Translations under genes and position numbers: made by a program
In this document: positions 12,174-24,200 of the stretch, one piece after another
Numbering within the stretch: position 1 is the first letter of the stretch
How the letters are laid out: each line of letters opens with the position of its first letter
Assembly: GCA_027922465.2 (NCBI GenBank)
Contig: BQMF02000594.1
Location: 124,001 to 188,000 of the forward strand
Source of the DNA: Turritopsis dohrnii
Taxonomy: Eukaryota > Cnidaria > Hydrozoa > Anthoathecata > Oceaniidae
DNA: 64,000 nt
Direction of reading: 5' to 3'
Notes under the pieces: model-generated
The model's input: only the letters and a program-made list of their open reading frames with translations
The model's database searches: none
What the model was told of the DNA's origin: nothing

Positions 12174-12505
12174 TAAATAAGTGGTTCAATGAGAAAAGGA
12201 AATCAAATTTTTTCATTATGTATAGAAAAAAAGAAGATCTTATGGCGTAGTTTTTATACAGTTAGCAGCAAATTAGGATTCTATCTACAAATATTGATTA
12301 TCCATTTTAATTGCATTAGTGTATTGATTAGAGAATGGAAATTTCATTTGAGATGTATTATACGTAGTTTTAACGATTCACATGGAAGAGGGAATAGATT
12401 GTGACAGGTATGAAGTTTGTGTTGCAGAAATGTAGCTGTGTTATGTGCAGAAGTTTTAGAAAACAATTTTTATTGTCTCAAATTTCAATTTCATAATAAG
12501 AGCAC

Positions 12506-12624
12506 TAACCCAGTGGACAAAATGGTCCCTGCGACAAAGATAATTTTTAATGAAATAGTATGTGTATTTCTGTAGTAATGCACTCCTTCGCAGGCTTTTT
12601 TCGGAATTTGTCTACTGGGTTAAT
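12506..12624. mobile_element. MITE of the CACTGCGAAGGAGTG family, copy 3 (inverted)
   Basis: It begins CCCAGTGGACAAAATGG and ends TTGTCTACTGGG, with TAA and TTA outside. The inner GCACTCCTTCGCAG block is on the opposite strand relative to copy 2. Confidence 0.75.
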
Positions 12625-12884
12625 AACCACGACGGTGTGCACTATTGATTTCTTCCCTCTTCCTCGGAAAAGCGATTTTTTTGCAATTTTTTTGTACTAT
12701 CATTTGGAAGCACTAATATATTCACTTATTCACAGTTAATAATGCAGTTTTAATATGATATATTAAGCGATAGCTTTTAAGTATATAAATTGGTTTTATA
12801 GGTGCAAGGGAATCACCATAACGTGGGTGTTGCTTTCGAATCTTTTTTCGAACCTCCATTATTCGAAGTAGGCTTACGTTTTAG

Positions 12885-12985
12885 GTAAACTTTGTGAAAT
12901 GTGTCTGGGTTAGTGAGGGTAAAGTTCGGGCTTAGCCTCATTTGTTCAAATACTTTTATAAGTGTTTTGACCGTAATAATGTAAT
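12885..12985. repeat. Dispersed repeat shared with 57.9 kb
   Basis: The phrase GTGAAATGTGTCTGGGTTAG, continuing through a GGGCTTAGCCTCATTTGTTC block, is found again at about 57900-57990 with few differences. Only two copies are in the window and the ends are not clear. Confidence 0.6.
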
Positions 12986-13084
12986 GTTCGAATCCTGTCA
13001 CTTGAACGTAGTCCTAGATATAATTCGCACGAATTTATATGTCCCTTCATCTTCGTTACTCAAAATGACCTGGTTTACAACTTT

Positions 13085-13130
13085 AAACGATTTTTTGTTT
13101 GTTGTTGTTGTTGTTATTGTTGTTGTTGTT
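13085..13130 (+). repeat. (GTT)n microsatellite
   Basis: Interrupted tandem GTT triplets. A similar tract is at 40273-40300, and a complementary AAC tract is inside the pseudogene at 22770-22795. Confidence 0.8.
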
Positions 13131-13864
13131 TTACCTTCTGTTTGTCTTCAGAATATGAGCTTTATGGATACAACCTTTATAAAACTGGCAAATGTTTTGT
13201 TCAGCTCGTGTGATTGCTGTCTATTTGCTTCGAACCTCCATTTCTATACAAATAACCAATCCATCCGTAAAATCCTCTTTTCTCTGAAGTCGTTTTTGAA
13301 AATTCTTCTGCGTCATCTGTTTCATCACGTGTCAATTTCTTCACACTGCCAATCGACGATGTAGTTGAAATGTGTGAGACAAGAGCGAGACAAATTTCAA
13401 GATATACATCTGAAAAAGAAATTGTCAGCAAACAAAACAAAACATATGTATCAACGTTTGTAGTATGTTAGGTTTTGTTTTGGGGTTTTTGTAATCGGTT
13501 CCGAAGGTTTATTTGTCTTTCGTTCTTCTCTGCGATCAGTTCCCGCGCTCAGCGAATAATTGATTGTAGAACTAAAAAATAAATTTGTTTTTCCTATTTT
13601 TGTTTCAATTTCCTGATAATTTGTCTTGTATTGATTCATCAATTTCCAATTGAGTATTCTTTATATAATTTTTGCTGTTAGGTTAATTTTATTCCCTACA
13701 AATTTTTAAATGCCACAGAATTTTGCATTGTAATCAGGTTTTTTTACATTATAGATATATTCTTTGCTTTTTTTTAAAGAAAAGAGATAGAGAAGTTATA
13801 TATATTATGGTACCTTTGAGTTGTCTTCAAACCCTTCTTGGTTGAGATTTACAAAATTCAGACT

Positions 13865-14075
13865 TGAATCCAGGTAGCATTGGACTTTACAGTATGACCT
13901 CCAATTAACAGACTCTCTAAAAGGCTCTCTCGGATTTCTTTTCCTCGGCATAATTCTGGTCAAACTCTCACAGAAAAGTTTCTAAATAGCAGACACTTAA
14001 TTAGCAGGCAAATTTTTGTACCAAAAAGCATATTGAGCCTCTTTTTACTTGCCGATTAGCAGACAAAGACAAAAA
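13865..14075. repeat. Possible degraded pogo-type terminal region
   Basis: CAGTATGACCTCCAATTAAC, followed by repeated 'TTAGCAGACA' phrases (about 13990 and 14055), resembles the ends of old pogo/Tigger elements, which often read as repeated 'unit of gene-free TTAACGGAC' motifs. No matching opposite end was found, so this is tentative. Confidence 0.3.
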
Positions 14076-14747
14076 ATACAAAAAAACATTTTCTTTAATC
14101 CTTTTCCTTATTTTAAACATTTAATGTTTTGCTTCACTGAATCATCCTTTGCTCTTGAAATTTTCTTTCCAAGCCATTTTATCAGTTTTTCTAGACCGAA
14201 AAACGTAAAATAACTGGATTTTCCAGTCCATACCCATCCCATGATTTACCCTTTTGCCAACCACCTCCACTTCAATAGCGGCATTGTGGATGGCGAGGAA
14301 CATGGAAGAAAGTTTTCAGATATTTTTTGGAACATGTCCAACGATAGATTTTCCTTCTTGGAGTCTTTGCGCATTACTGCCGCCACTGCATGTTTGTCCA
14401 CTAAATTCGATGGAATAGAAAGCAAAAATCAAAAGCTTGAACAAAATGAACAATCTATTTGCATGTTTTTTTGCTTATATTAAATATTTTTGTTCATTTT
14501 CACTGGTTTATCATTGTTGCTGTGTTGTGTATTTTCTGACGTTTAATGTCCATTTATCCGTTGTAGTCTTGGAGAAATTGGAGCATTTCTGGAATGTCAC
14601 AGAAAACAAACTTGAGAATTCTTAACACTTCAGGTTAAAAAGTCAAGCTGGAAAATTCCAAAGCTCGTTTATATAGAAAATAGTGTAATATTTCCTCATT
14701 CTCAGCGACGAAATGCGGAATAAAATTTCGTTTTTAGCTAAGTGCTA

Positions 14748-15722
14748 TGGAGCGCCATTACGGAAAAAAATAATTTCAGGGAATGTCAAAACTTCTTGTT
14801 GGGGTTACACACACTTTCGATGGGGTAACACGATAACTGTGCTGGCCTTATGAAAAATAAAGTGGGGTTACACTCAACCATGAAATCGGGGAATGTCAAA
14901 TGAAAATCCATGCTCCTGTTACACGAAGTCGAACGCAGGCAATCATTAAAAATTTCGATAACAGATCGATTGAGGTACATAAAAACGCTGTCAGATTGAT
15001 CAGGTCCCGTCATGTTTGTGTGGCCTGTTACACGACATCTCATATGCGCCATGTCATCAGTACTGTTCTGGATAAGAAAGAGTTTAGAAGCTAAAGAAGA
15101 TGGTTGACGAAATCGAACGATCGATATCTAATTTAATTGTTGCTGTAGAAAGTTTTGGAAATATCAAATCAACATATTTCAGTTTCATTTGCTATATCAT
15201 TGGGTAGCAAACATGATGAACATAACAGTACAGTGAAATCAGAGAGCAAAGGAGCCATTTCTTGGATTCTGCAGTTTAATAATTCCGGATTCGTGTCTAA
15301 CCCATCACGAACTTCTCTCACAAGTGATAAAGAAATTTGAAGAGCTTCCTGAAACCCTTCCAAAATTATAATCTTGAGACCATGAAGCATCCACCGTTGT
15401 GCACTCATTGGTAGCCATGACTATTGCCGAGAAAGCGTGGAAATAGGTTCGAGTAAGCAACACACGAAGATGTCGGAATGATGACGTGACGTCAGTCAAT
15501 ATAAGAGCTATTCTTTAAGCTTCTCCAAATCATAATCGAGGTCATCGATATGTTTTGACATTCCCCACTTTCATAACATGACTGTAACCCCACTATAATT
15601 ATGTACATTATCGTATTACCCCATCGAAAGTGTGTGTTGCCCCATCAAAAGTGTGTGTAACCCCAACACGAAGTTTTGACATTCTCCCCCCCGAAATTAT
15701 TTTTTTCCGTCATGGCGCTCCA
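14748..15722. mobile_element. 975-bp non-autonomous DNA transposon with about 130-bp TIRs
   Basis: The left end TGGAGCGCCATTACGG is mirrored by CCGTCATGGCGCTCCA, with TA at 14746-14747 and 15723-15724. The inverted similarity runs inward for over 100 bp with gaps. It includes GGGAATGTCAAAACTTC and the repeated phrases GGGGTTACAC and GATGGGGTAACACGAT. The outer end resembles that of the 3.5-kb element at 49.8 kb (TATGGAACGCCGTTAC). The middle holds broken minus-strand frames (15499-15169) that look like frameshifted coding remnants, including V-R-E-V-R-D-G-L-D-T-N-P-E-L. I do not recognise them. Confidence 0.75.
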
Positions 15723-16204
15723 TAAAGTGCATGAAATTGTTTTTGCGAAAAAAAATATTAATGTTGGAAAATTTTCTTTCAAAACTTAAGGCAACGGAAT
15801 CTCTCTATTATGTACATTAAGAACCAAACATTTCGGCGGGACAAAATTTTTGGCGAAAATTTTTCCGCCTAAATTAGGAGTGTCGCAGAAAATATTTCGC
15901 AGAAAAAATTGGATTTGATCTTTTTTTTAGTTTTGGAGTTTTAAGCTGTATGGTCGATAAAATGCTTCTTTTGGTCGATTTATTTCTTTCAGCATTCAAT
16001 ATTACTTTTAAACCTAAATGTCATGTAACTATTTGCAGTGTTGAAAGTGGATGCGTATCGTTTTGACACGTCTTGAAGTTTTCAATTTAACAAGCGGGTT
16101 TTTGTTTTTAAATTTACGAACGATCGTTGCACATGTAAAAAATACTAAGCTTGAAATGTTTTCTTAAATGCAAGGTTTTCATTTTCCTGTCGATACTTGA
16201 CTAA

Positions 16205-16800
16205 CTTGAGATGGCTTCTGTGAATCTTCACTCATTCAACACGATGGTGTCCAATGCTTGACCATTTCTACGATGCTGTTGGAATCCGCTCTCCTAAATG
16301 AAAGGTAGCTTGAGAGCAGTTGTTCGTCAGGTATGTGTCGTAGAAATTGGTCTAATTTAGTTTTGAAGATGGTTTTAGCACAGTCACTTGTATTTCTGAT
16401 ATGTTTGGGAAGGACATTAGAGTCTTGGCCCTTCTTCAGACAGACAACCTTTCCAGATATTTCTATGGGTTAAATTAACTGATTTGAGGTGACATTTTCG
16501 TCCTAGTCTCTGACTTGTGGGTGCATATATATACCACCGTTACCATCATCAAGATTCAAGTTTGGGAAAGATCCTTCAAGGATGCACCAAGTGTATATGA
16601 TCTTATGTCTTTCTCTTCTCCTCTCAAGACTGTAGGTATTCAGCTTCTTCAATTTCTCCCAATAATTTAGGTTTCTTAGTGATGGTATACCGTTCAAAAT
16701 GATTTCTGGAGGGCTTCAAAATCTTGCTTAAGAGATCGTTTCGTTGGATCCCATAACTGAGGACAATAGTCCAGGTGTGGAATAACCAACGATATCCATA
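16205..16800 (-). pseudogene. LINE remnant (RT C-terminal region), frameshifted
   Basis: Minus-strand frames joined by shifts read I-P-H-L-D-Y-C-P-Q-L-W-D-P, then L-Q-K-S-F, L-N-Y-W-E-K-L-K-K-L-N-T-Y-S-L-E-R-R-R-E-R, and further on a 'G-P-R-L ... L-P-K-H-I-R-N-T' block and P-D-E-Q-L. This order is that of the region after the RT core in CR1-like LINEs. Several frameshifts and stops are present, so it is older than the copy at 2.8-3.9 kb. Both sides are bordered by similar sequence with repeated TTTTTCCGCC phrases (about 15840-15880 and 16815-16875), so the LINE may sit within another repeat. Confidence 0.7.
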
Positions 16801-17132
16801 ATGAAATCCTGCTGAAATTTTTTCAGCCGATGTGACCAAAAATTATTTCCGCCGAAGTTTTTCCGCCGCAAAAAAGTAGCTGAATTTTTTGACGTTCCCC
16901 ATGTTGACAATAATGTTCTGTACTTACACTTGGGATAAAGAATTTATTGCAGTGCACGTTAGTGACGTCAGAAAAGTCATTTAAAAATAACAGTTTCCAA
17001 TGTAGTTTTACAGTTGAAACGTTGAGTGTTGGTTGGGTGCATGTTTATTGTTTGAGTTGTTGGGGCTTGCCATGTTGGGGCATGCCAAGGGTTTAGAGTT
17101 ACAATCAGTATTTGCATTGGTTTCCTTTTAAC

Positions 17133-18964
17133 ATGTATGCGATAAATTCATTACCAATCATTCTATCACTACCTCTGGCAATATACCTTCATAGTCGAGC
17201 ATGCATCGAAAATCTTGTGCTTAATAAGGATCATGGTAAGAAGTTGTAAGTTAATCTCTGATTTAGTTCGCTCTGGGTTTATACCAAGGAACGAAGCATT
17301 GCGTGCTACTCAAACAAATACGTTTATTGGTAACGCCATGTAAACGGGACTATGGTGGCTTTTTGTGAAGTCCATGTCTTCCTAGATAATATGATAAGCA
17401 ACTACGCTCATATTGTTTTGGTCTATAGATTATAACTTCACGGCATCATTAAGCAAAGAAACGATAAATTTGGCAGAACAAATCGATGCAACATTTAAAT
17501 CGGACGATCGGGTATTTCTTATCGATATGTCTTCTATGGAACTGTCCAATGTCGTAGAAAATACGACAAACACAGATTCCCTGAGTACTTCAGAACACAC
17601 ATATTGTGAGTATTATATTGATCCGGTTTGATCAACATTTTTATTGAATTTCCAAACGCCTCATCGGGGTCCTCATAACATCAACCCTTAATGACGTTAA
17701 TCTAAGTATCTAAGTATATCTATATATCTAAGTATATCTATCTGAGTTTGGCCATAGTTAGACTTAAGCTTAGGAGCGTCAGACTATTACTTTAATTTTA
17801 AGCCGGCATACAAGGGTCAATAATCAGTAAGATCACATTCAGATCATAATTCTTTATTTTTTCTAGTTCTAGATTTTGATAATGGTAGCCTTTTCTATGT
17901 ATTGATATGGAATTCTATATTGACACTTGGATGCTCATTTCTGTTTCAAAAAACTTTGGTTGGAATCATGCTTAAAATAATAGCGTGAGTTGTTTAAATT
18001 TGTTTTGTTCTGTTGAATGTAAAAACAAAATAACTCGAATTTATTTTCTTCGTCGTCGTTGCTTTGTGTCTTCTGATAGAACAGTTACCAAACGATTGAT
18101 ATTAGCAACCGTCTCTCTCCATCCTTGCGAATTTTAACCCACAATGAAGCTCTCCCTCAATACATCGACTGAGAACCAAGTTTTAGCAAGAACCAGTGTT
18201 GGATATTTCGAATGACTTTTAACTAACTAGCGTAAGTTATTGTCTTTAAATCAGACGTTTTTTCTCCTTAATTGCTTCTTAGACGTCACACGAAACAGAC
18301 TATCTCGTTTGTGCCATCGATACCATCTCTTCTCCAAAGCAAAATACAAAGAAAGTTCCAGAAACCTATTTTGGAACCAACAGATTATGAATCCTCTGAT
18401 GATGATGATGATGATGAATATGAAGAATGCTCTTCTATATTTCTCACGAAAATTGATCGCGAAGAAAGTATACCGAAGGCAAACGAAGCTGAAGAAAAAC
18501 ATGTTGGTCCGCCACTTAACAATCCTATCCTTCCTCCGTCTTCACCCGCAGAAGATGTCACAAACACACCTGAGACAGTTATAAAAACCACATGTAGAAA
18601 CTTCACAGCAACTTCTTGCGGTGATTCAAAACCGAGAAAGTTACCTAGTGCAAAAACCGACAAGTATTTACTACTAAACGATATAGATCAATTTCCACGG
18701 ACATCTACGCCACGTTACGACGTGAAAACGACATTTCAATACGATGATTCGTTGAATGAATCGATGAACGAAGCGACACCGAGAAGGTTCAAATCGTTTT
18801 TGCAGGAGAGGAATCAGGAAATTATGCGTTTAGGAATCAGCTTAGACGATGATGGGTACCTGTCGGAAATTCCCAGCCAGGTTACGCTTAACAGGCGGAG
18901 CAGTGATTCTTTTATAGCTGATGCGCAAAGAACGATTTGGCGAAAAATGAATTTGCTTTTTTAA
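17133..18964 (+). CDS. Type I single-pass membrane protein of unknown family (357 aa, 4 exons)
   Basis: Exons: 17133-17235, 17429-17605, 17873-17984 and 18283-18964. All have GT-AG borders and the summed length is divisible by three. Residues 1-23 form a signal peptide (hydrophobic L-P-I-I-L-S-L-P-L-A-I-Y). The short outer part (about residues 24-98) has likely N-glycosylation sites N-F-T and N-T-T. A hydrophobic segment in exon 3 (F-Y-V-L-I-W-N-S-I-L-T-L-G-C-S-F) is the membrane span. The long tail (about 235 residues, mostly exon 4) is hydrophilic. It has an acidic S-S-D followed by six D and E-Y-E-E, several S/T-P sites, and a basic end. The topology suggests a surface receptor or adhesion-type protein with a regulatory tail, but I recognise no domain. 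A partial inverted copy lies at 49561-49743. Confidence 0.8.
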
Positions 18965-20670
18965 AAACAGTTGAACTATCAAACAACATTGTAATTGTAT
19001 GTATAACTGAGTGATTTGAAAATGCAGTAATTTTCTTAAAATAATCTTTGATTTGGAAGATTGCTTTCACACTCACTTAAAAAAATTGACAGGGATTAGT
19101 TTTGATAATGCTCAGAAATGTTTGTGTATACAAATTTCCGTTTCTGTGACAAAAACTATTCTTGACTATTTGTCGGGTGTTTTTTTGTTGGGTTTTTGTT
19201 GTTTTTTTTTTGCTTCAAAATGTGTTTATTTTTTCGTGAAGGTAAGTAATGGTAAAATGATAATTCTCTGGGCTATAGCTGTTCGTATAAATTATTAAAA
19301 TGGTTACCAATGGTTACCAATTCCTTATCTTCACGACCACCTCGTTTTCGAAATACTCGAGTTGGAAACAAAAAAATGAACACATAGTGTAGCTTCACGA
19401 TAAATTTTATAACAATAAACTGGAAATCGCTACCCCTGTGTCACTATCTTCTTGGTCGCCATCATGAATAAATACGAAGATCACCAAAGCCACGTCCTGT
19501 TGCAACCTCGTACCCAGGGTTTCTTGACTTTTCGATATACGGTCGTTGGTCCTGTTGATCTCATTGCACAGGTAGATCTTTAGATGAAATTCATTTGTAG
19601 GTAATCCTAGACTCTGGCGATGCATTAAATGTGTCCCTTAAAAGTCTTCAGACCTTCTTTAAAGAACACCTTTAAATTCATTAAAAGCACTCAAATTCCA
19701 TATCAAAAGACGTTAAGCTATGATAGGTTAAAAGAACAAACTGAATACATTTCAAGTACAGCTTGTTATTGAAACTATCCACTCTCAAATTTATAAATTC
19801 TAAAAGGACAGGATCACGATGAGCAAAGATAACAGATACAGTTGACTCTCGTTAACTTTTTATTCGCTCCATTGAGAGATCGAGATAGTGGGACTCGGGG
19901 ACTGTACTAGATTTTGAAAGGCAAATCAATTTTGTTCATTGAAATACCATATAACCAACTTTCATTATCTTTTCATTATTCTTGAAGGCTTCATCAAAGT
20001 TTTAAGTCTTTTAAGATACCTGGGGTAGAATAAAGGATTTAAAATATGAGTTTCTTCTACTCCTTCTCGACCTCTCCTCCTGCTTTTGCTACAAGTTATA
20101 AACGATTTTACCGACGATTTTACCGACGAGTACCCTCTACTTGTCGGTAAGAAACAAATTCATAATTGTTGAACGAATATTACACCATCGTTCATCAGAA
20201 ATTTTTCTCTGGTATTTCCTCTAGGGTCTATTGGGAAAATCCAATATTTCATATTTTTCCATTTTTTTCCATTTTCTGATGATATGGTGAATTCCCGCAA
20301 TTGTAAAGAAATTGTTTACTATGATGCGTGTCAGCATGACGAAACTTGCTTGGATAGATTCAGAGACTTTCCTAAATGACGTTAATTACTGATATAACAA
20401 AATCATCCAAATTTGTATGTCCACAAAAATGTTGCATCAAATTTCAGAAGTTTTGTTTCAAGCAACACTCACCTACTGTGCGTTTAATTAAAACCTTTTA
20501 AAAATTCTGTCATTTTTTTTGTTTCTTTAAAAAATAAATGCAATGAGAAGAAGGGTGTTTACGAAACCCTCTCCATGGCTGGTATCACCTAACAAAACCT
20601 TAATTTTAATTAATAACAGTTTCGAGAACTTTCTCGTTTTATGCTCTCACTACAATTCCTTGATAAAAAC
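18965..20670. other. Intergenic; half-copies of dispersed repeats only
   Basis: It contains a CAACCTCGTACCCAGGG half-copy of the foldback family near 19503-19545 and a TACAGTTGACTCTCG half-end of the Tigger-like family near 19838. A twice-repeated ACGATTTTACCGACG phrase lies near 20102. No gene is supported. Confidence 0.45.
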
Positions 20671-21013
20671 ATTTTAGTGGCAACGTCAGTGTTAGGTATC
20701 GAGTTCTCTCGCGAGACTGTTTCGTCGGTAGAATCTTGTTGGTATCTTCAAGAGTTACAGCAACTTCGTAGGTAGTCAATTAATGAGGTTTTTTTAATGT
20801 TTTGTTTTGTTTGTATGAAAAATCAACCTGGAAACTTCTTAAGCTAGGTTCACACTTTGCAGTGCAATGTTTTCTTTTTTTAGTCTTGTTTAACATTGTA
20901 ATTACAGTGACGTAGCAAGACATTTTGAGTTGAGGGGTTTAATAAATCTGCATTGCCGAAAGAGGCCCCACCATGGTTGGGGCCGATGCGCTAAGAAAAT
21001 TTTTGAAAAATAC

Positions 21014-21082
21014 TGAATTATAGATTTTGAGTGCTTTTCTAGGCAATCTTGCCTATAAAAGCACTAAAAATCTATAATTTCA
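21014..21082. repeat. Near-perfect 69-bp hairpin
   Basis: Arms of about 32 bp (TGAATTATAGATTTTGAGTG... pairing with ...AAATCTATAATTTCA) surround a loop of only a few bases. It lies in the first intron of the decayed gene. A small foldback element is the simplest reading. Confidence 0.7.
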
Positions 21083-21221
21083 ACATGATTTTCAATTTTT
21101 AGATTTAACGATAACTGATGAAAATCAAAACTTTATGATTCGAAAGTTTCTTTATCGTTTAATGTTTCAATTTCAATTTCAATGTTTCAATTCAATTTCA
21201 ATTTCAAACTTAAGAATAACT

Positions 21222-21225
21222 TTGT

Positions 21226-21264
<39 letters not shown>

Positions 21265-21300
21265 CTTATTAATGGCATATTTATACAGGCTGACTACCTT
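21222..21300 (-). mobile_element. Extremely truncated LINE 3' end with (TTTA)n tail
   Basis: A (TTTA)n tract is followed by ATTTATACAGGCTGACTACC. It matches the tail region of the LINE at 2799-2890 (ATTTATACAGGATGACC). Only the extreme 3' end is present. Confidence 0.65.
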
Positions 21301-22406
21301 CAATTTTATAATAGTGAGCTTAAGTAACTACGATGGCAACGTGGACGACGACGTGAGCAGAAAGAACAAAATAATTATTACTTGTGAATAGTATTTTGAA
21401 GAACTTCTTTTTATTGGAGAAATTATTCAATTGATAAACTTATAACGACTAGAAAGTTATCGCGCTTCTATAAAATCTACATAAGAGAAAAAGACTTTCT
21501 CTGTAATCACGTCTCCGTTGTCAGTACGACTTCAAATCATGACTTTTCACGTTGTGCATAGAACGTGCAAATATGTTAATGATGTAATTACCTTATAAAA
21601 TTTTCCCAATGGTCTCATAAGTAGTAGACTCCCTTTCAAAATAAATTCCACATAGAAAACGAAGCTTTTGTTTTAAACACGTCGCCGTCTTCGTTGCCGT
21701 TGCGAATGCTTAAGCTCCCTAATAAAAATTGCTATCAATGGAGGGCCTGTTAAAAAAATACATATCATATTTGAGCATTAAAAAATATTATAAATTATAT
21801 TTATATAAGAAACATTAGTAAAAAAAAGTATAAACAGTTTGAGTGTTATTGAGTGTTCATAGTATAGTGGGAACCAGACTTAAGAATATTTTAACAAATT
21901 CAAGAATATGCTAAGAATATTTTTCAGACGAATCGAAATTAATGGAATAGCATCAGAATAAACTGTTGTAAGTTTTGCCTTGCAACAATAATTAAGGCTT
22001 CGCAAAATACTTTTCGTTGCAACATTGCACATTTTTTTCTTCGACTTCCTTTACCAACAGCCAATCAAAATGAACAGAAACAACTGCAAAAAACTGACTT
22101 ACTATTATAAAATAAGTTGTAGCAGGAAAGGGAACTTCTCTTAATTTAAGATGATAGTTCATATATATTTTGTAGTAGATTTGTAGGTAAATTAAAAATT
22201 GTATGTTATAAATGGAAACAATTAAAAAAAAAACTCACGTGTAGTGAAATTTTTGATAGTTAAACACAGATGTTAGGCGTAATGCGAAAAATTGCAGGAT
22301 GGGGGATTAATCACAGGTTGGGCGTATAATTGCTCAACGAGAATAGATCTTTAACGAAAGAATTCTTCAACCACATCGTGTTGACCAACTTATATCTAGT
22401 TAGATA

Positions 22407-22534
22407 AGCCTGGTTCACACCTGGTGATTACAACGATTACGACGATTAAAATTCAGTGTTATCGTCATAATCGTCTAATGCGAACACTTTTCTAATCGTC
22501 ATAATCGTCGTAATCGCCAGATCTGAACCAGGCT
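22407..22534. mobile_element. 128-bp MITE with AGCCTGGTTCACACC ends
   Basis: The terminal inverted repeats AGCCTGGTTCACACCTGG and the mirrored CCAGATCTGAACCAGGCT continue inward as repeats of ATTACGACGATT. ATA lies on both sides (22404-22406, 22535-22537), agreeing with a 3-bp PIF/Harbinger duplication. No coding is seen. Confidence 0.8.
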
Positions 22535-24200
22535 ATAATAATTGAATGGATGGATATAAAGCCGTAAGAACAACATATACGAAATTTTCTCATTTATGCT
22601 TTTAGATTATATCATGCAGAAAAACCCAATGACAACCTTCAGCCCGGGCCTCTATCAGAACAACTCAAGAAAACACGAATATCAAAGCAAACTCGATTGT
22701 TTCTCTTTGTAAGGTGAACATGCAATTTCCAAGCTACTGGAATATTATTGTTTACAAACTGCTGTTGCTAACAACAACAACAACAACAACAACTTAACAG
22801 CAAATGGAGCTTTAGGATTGATTCTAGGTAATGCGTTGTCAAAAAACAATCTGAAAGATAAAAAGATTTCGTTAAACAGATGGATAATATTCGACCCAAA
22901 TCTTCCATCTAGTATTCGAAAAGAAATTGATATTTCTGAGTTAGACACTACGCTGAAGTATGATCTTCTACGGAATATCGAAGCATTTCCGACATGCAAA
23001 AGAAAGTCTAGAATCACGTCTGTCGATTATCGATTGAAAAATCTGCGTAAAGATGGAGTGCAACATGACGGGGAAGTGTGTTGCTTGGATTGCATGACTT
23101 GTACTAGTTGCTGGAAAAGGACTGGACAAACATGCGGAACAGAAACATTAGTTAAAAGCTTGATGTTTATCAAGGATGGTCGAAACATGGACGCACACAT
23201 AACACACAGCGAATGCGAAAGTATTCGAAATGGCGATTATACGAAAATACCAATAGACCGGTATAACACATGGGAAGATGTGCTCTTTGGATTTCAAACG
23301 TCAATTTATAGGATTTTAGATTTTTTGGTCAAAAAATCATTCATGACACAAGTAGAACAAAATCAAGCAGATATCCGGATGAGAGCCATTAGTGCTTACA
23401 ACTACGAAACGTATTCTGTTTTCTATTGGAAACATATAGAATGGCTGAATGTTGAAAACAGGAAGATGATTCAAAATGAAAAACCCTTGGTCATAAAAAA
23501 ACAATTAAAGATGGACTTGCAGGTGCCTGAAATTTGTTGGACCAATGTTATCAAAACGATGTATGCAAAGTGGAATGGACATAGACAGACCCGAAATGAA
23601 ATCTGTAATGACATATTTGACCGAGAAGATTAAAGTGATTCTGAACATTGAATTCACAAGACATTCCGGGTCATTCCAAGTATTAGAACCAGCGATTGAA
23701 TACTCAACCCAATGGACTGGGTATGCACATTCGTATTATATAGCCGTTGATATCGATTTTACAAACTCAATTCCGAAGTGCTACGAAAAACGATTTTCAA
23801 CAGAGTCTGAGACTCTAAGATGTTTTTTCAAAAGTGTTTTATCAAATCTTCTCAAAGCTGAACTACAGGAAGATTACAAAATTGAGTGTACGTACTATAA
23901 GTTTGCTTCCATTCACATGAAGTTCAACGTACAAAAACGCGCACATAAAAACCTTACTCCAACAGAAATCGACAAGATCAAAGTGTCAGTTCAGAAGTTG
24001 GCAAGCTATCATCCAGTGATCAGGTTTTTGACAGAAACATTTAAAACACCTTTTAACCTTAAAAGTAATTTTATTGTGTCACCTGCCTCAAAGCAAGTCC
24101 CAAATTTGGTATTTGAAATATCTTGCGATAGTTTACAGACTGCTCAAGATATCGAAAACTACTGGCCATTTGTTGAAGCGATTGGAATATGTTCCAGCTA

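Noticed and set aside
18385..18663. 92-residue minus ORF
   Set aside because: A shadow of exon 4 of the membrane-protein gene; its serine run mirrors the aspartate run.
21014..21082. microRNA precursor
   Set aside because: The arms pair almost perfectly with a loop of only a few bases, which is more like a small foldback element; no conserved seed can be assessed.
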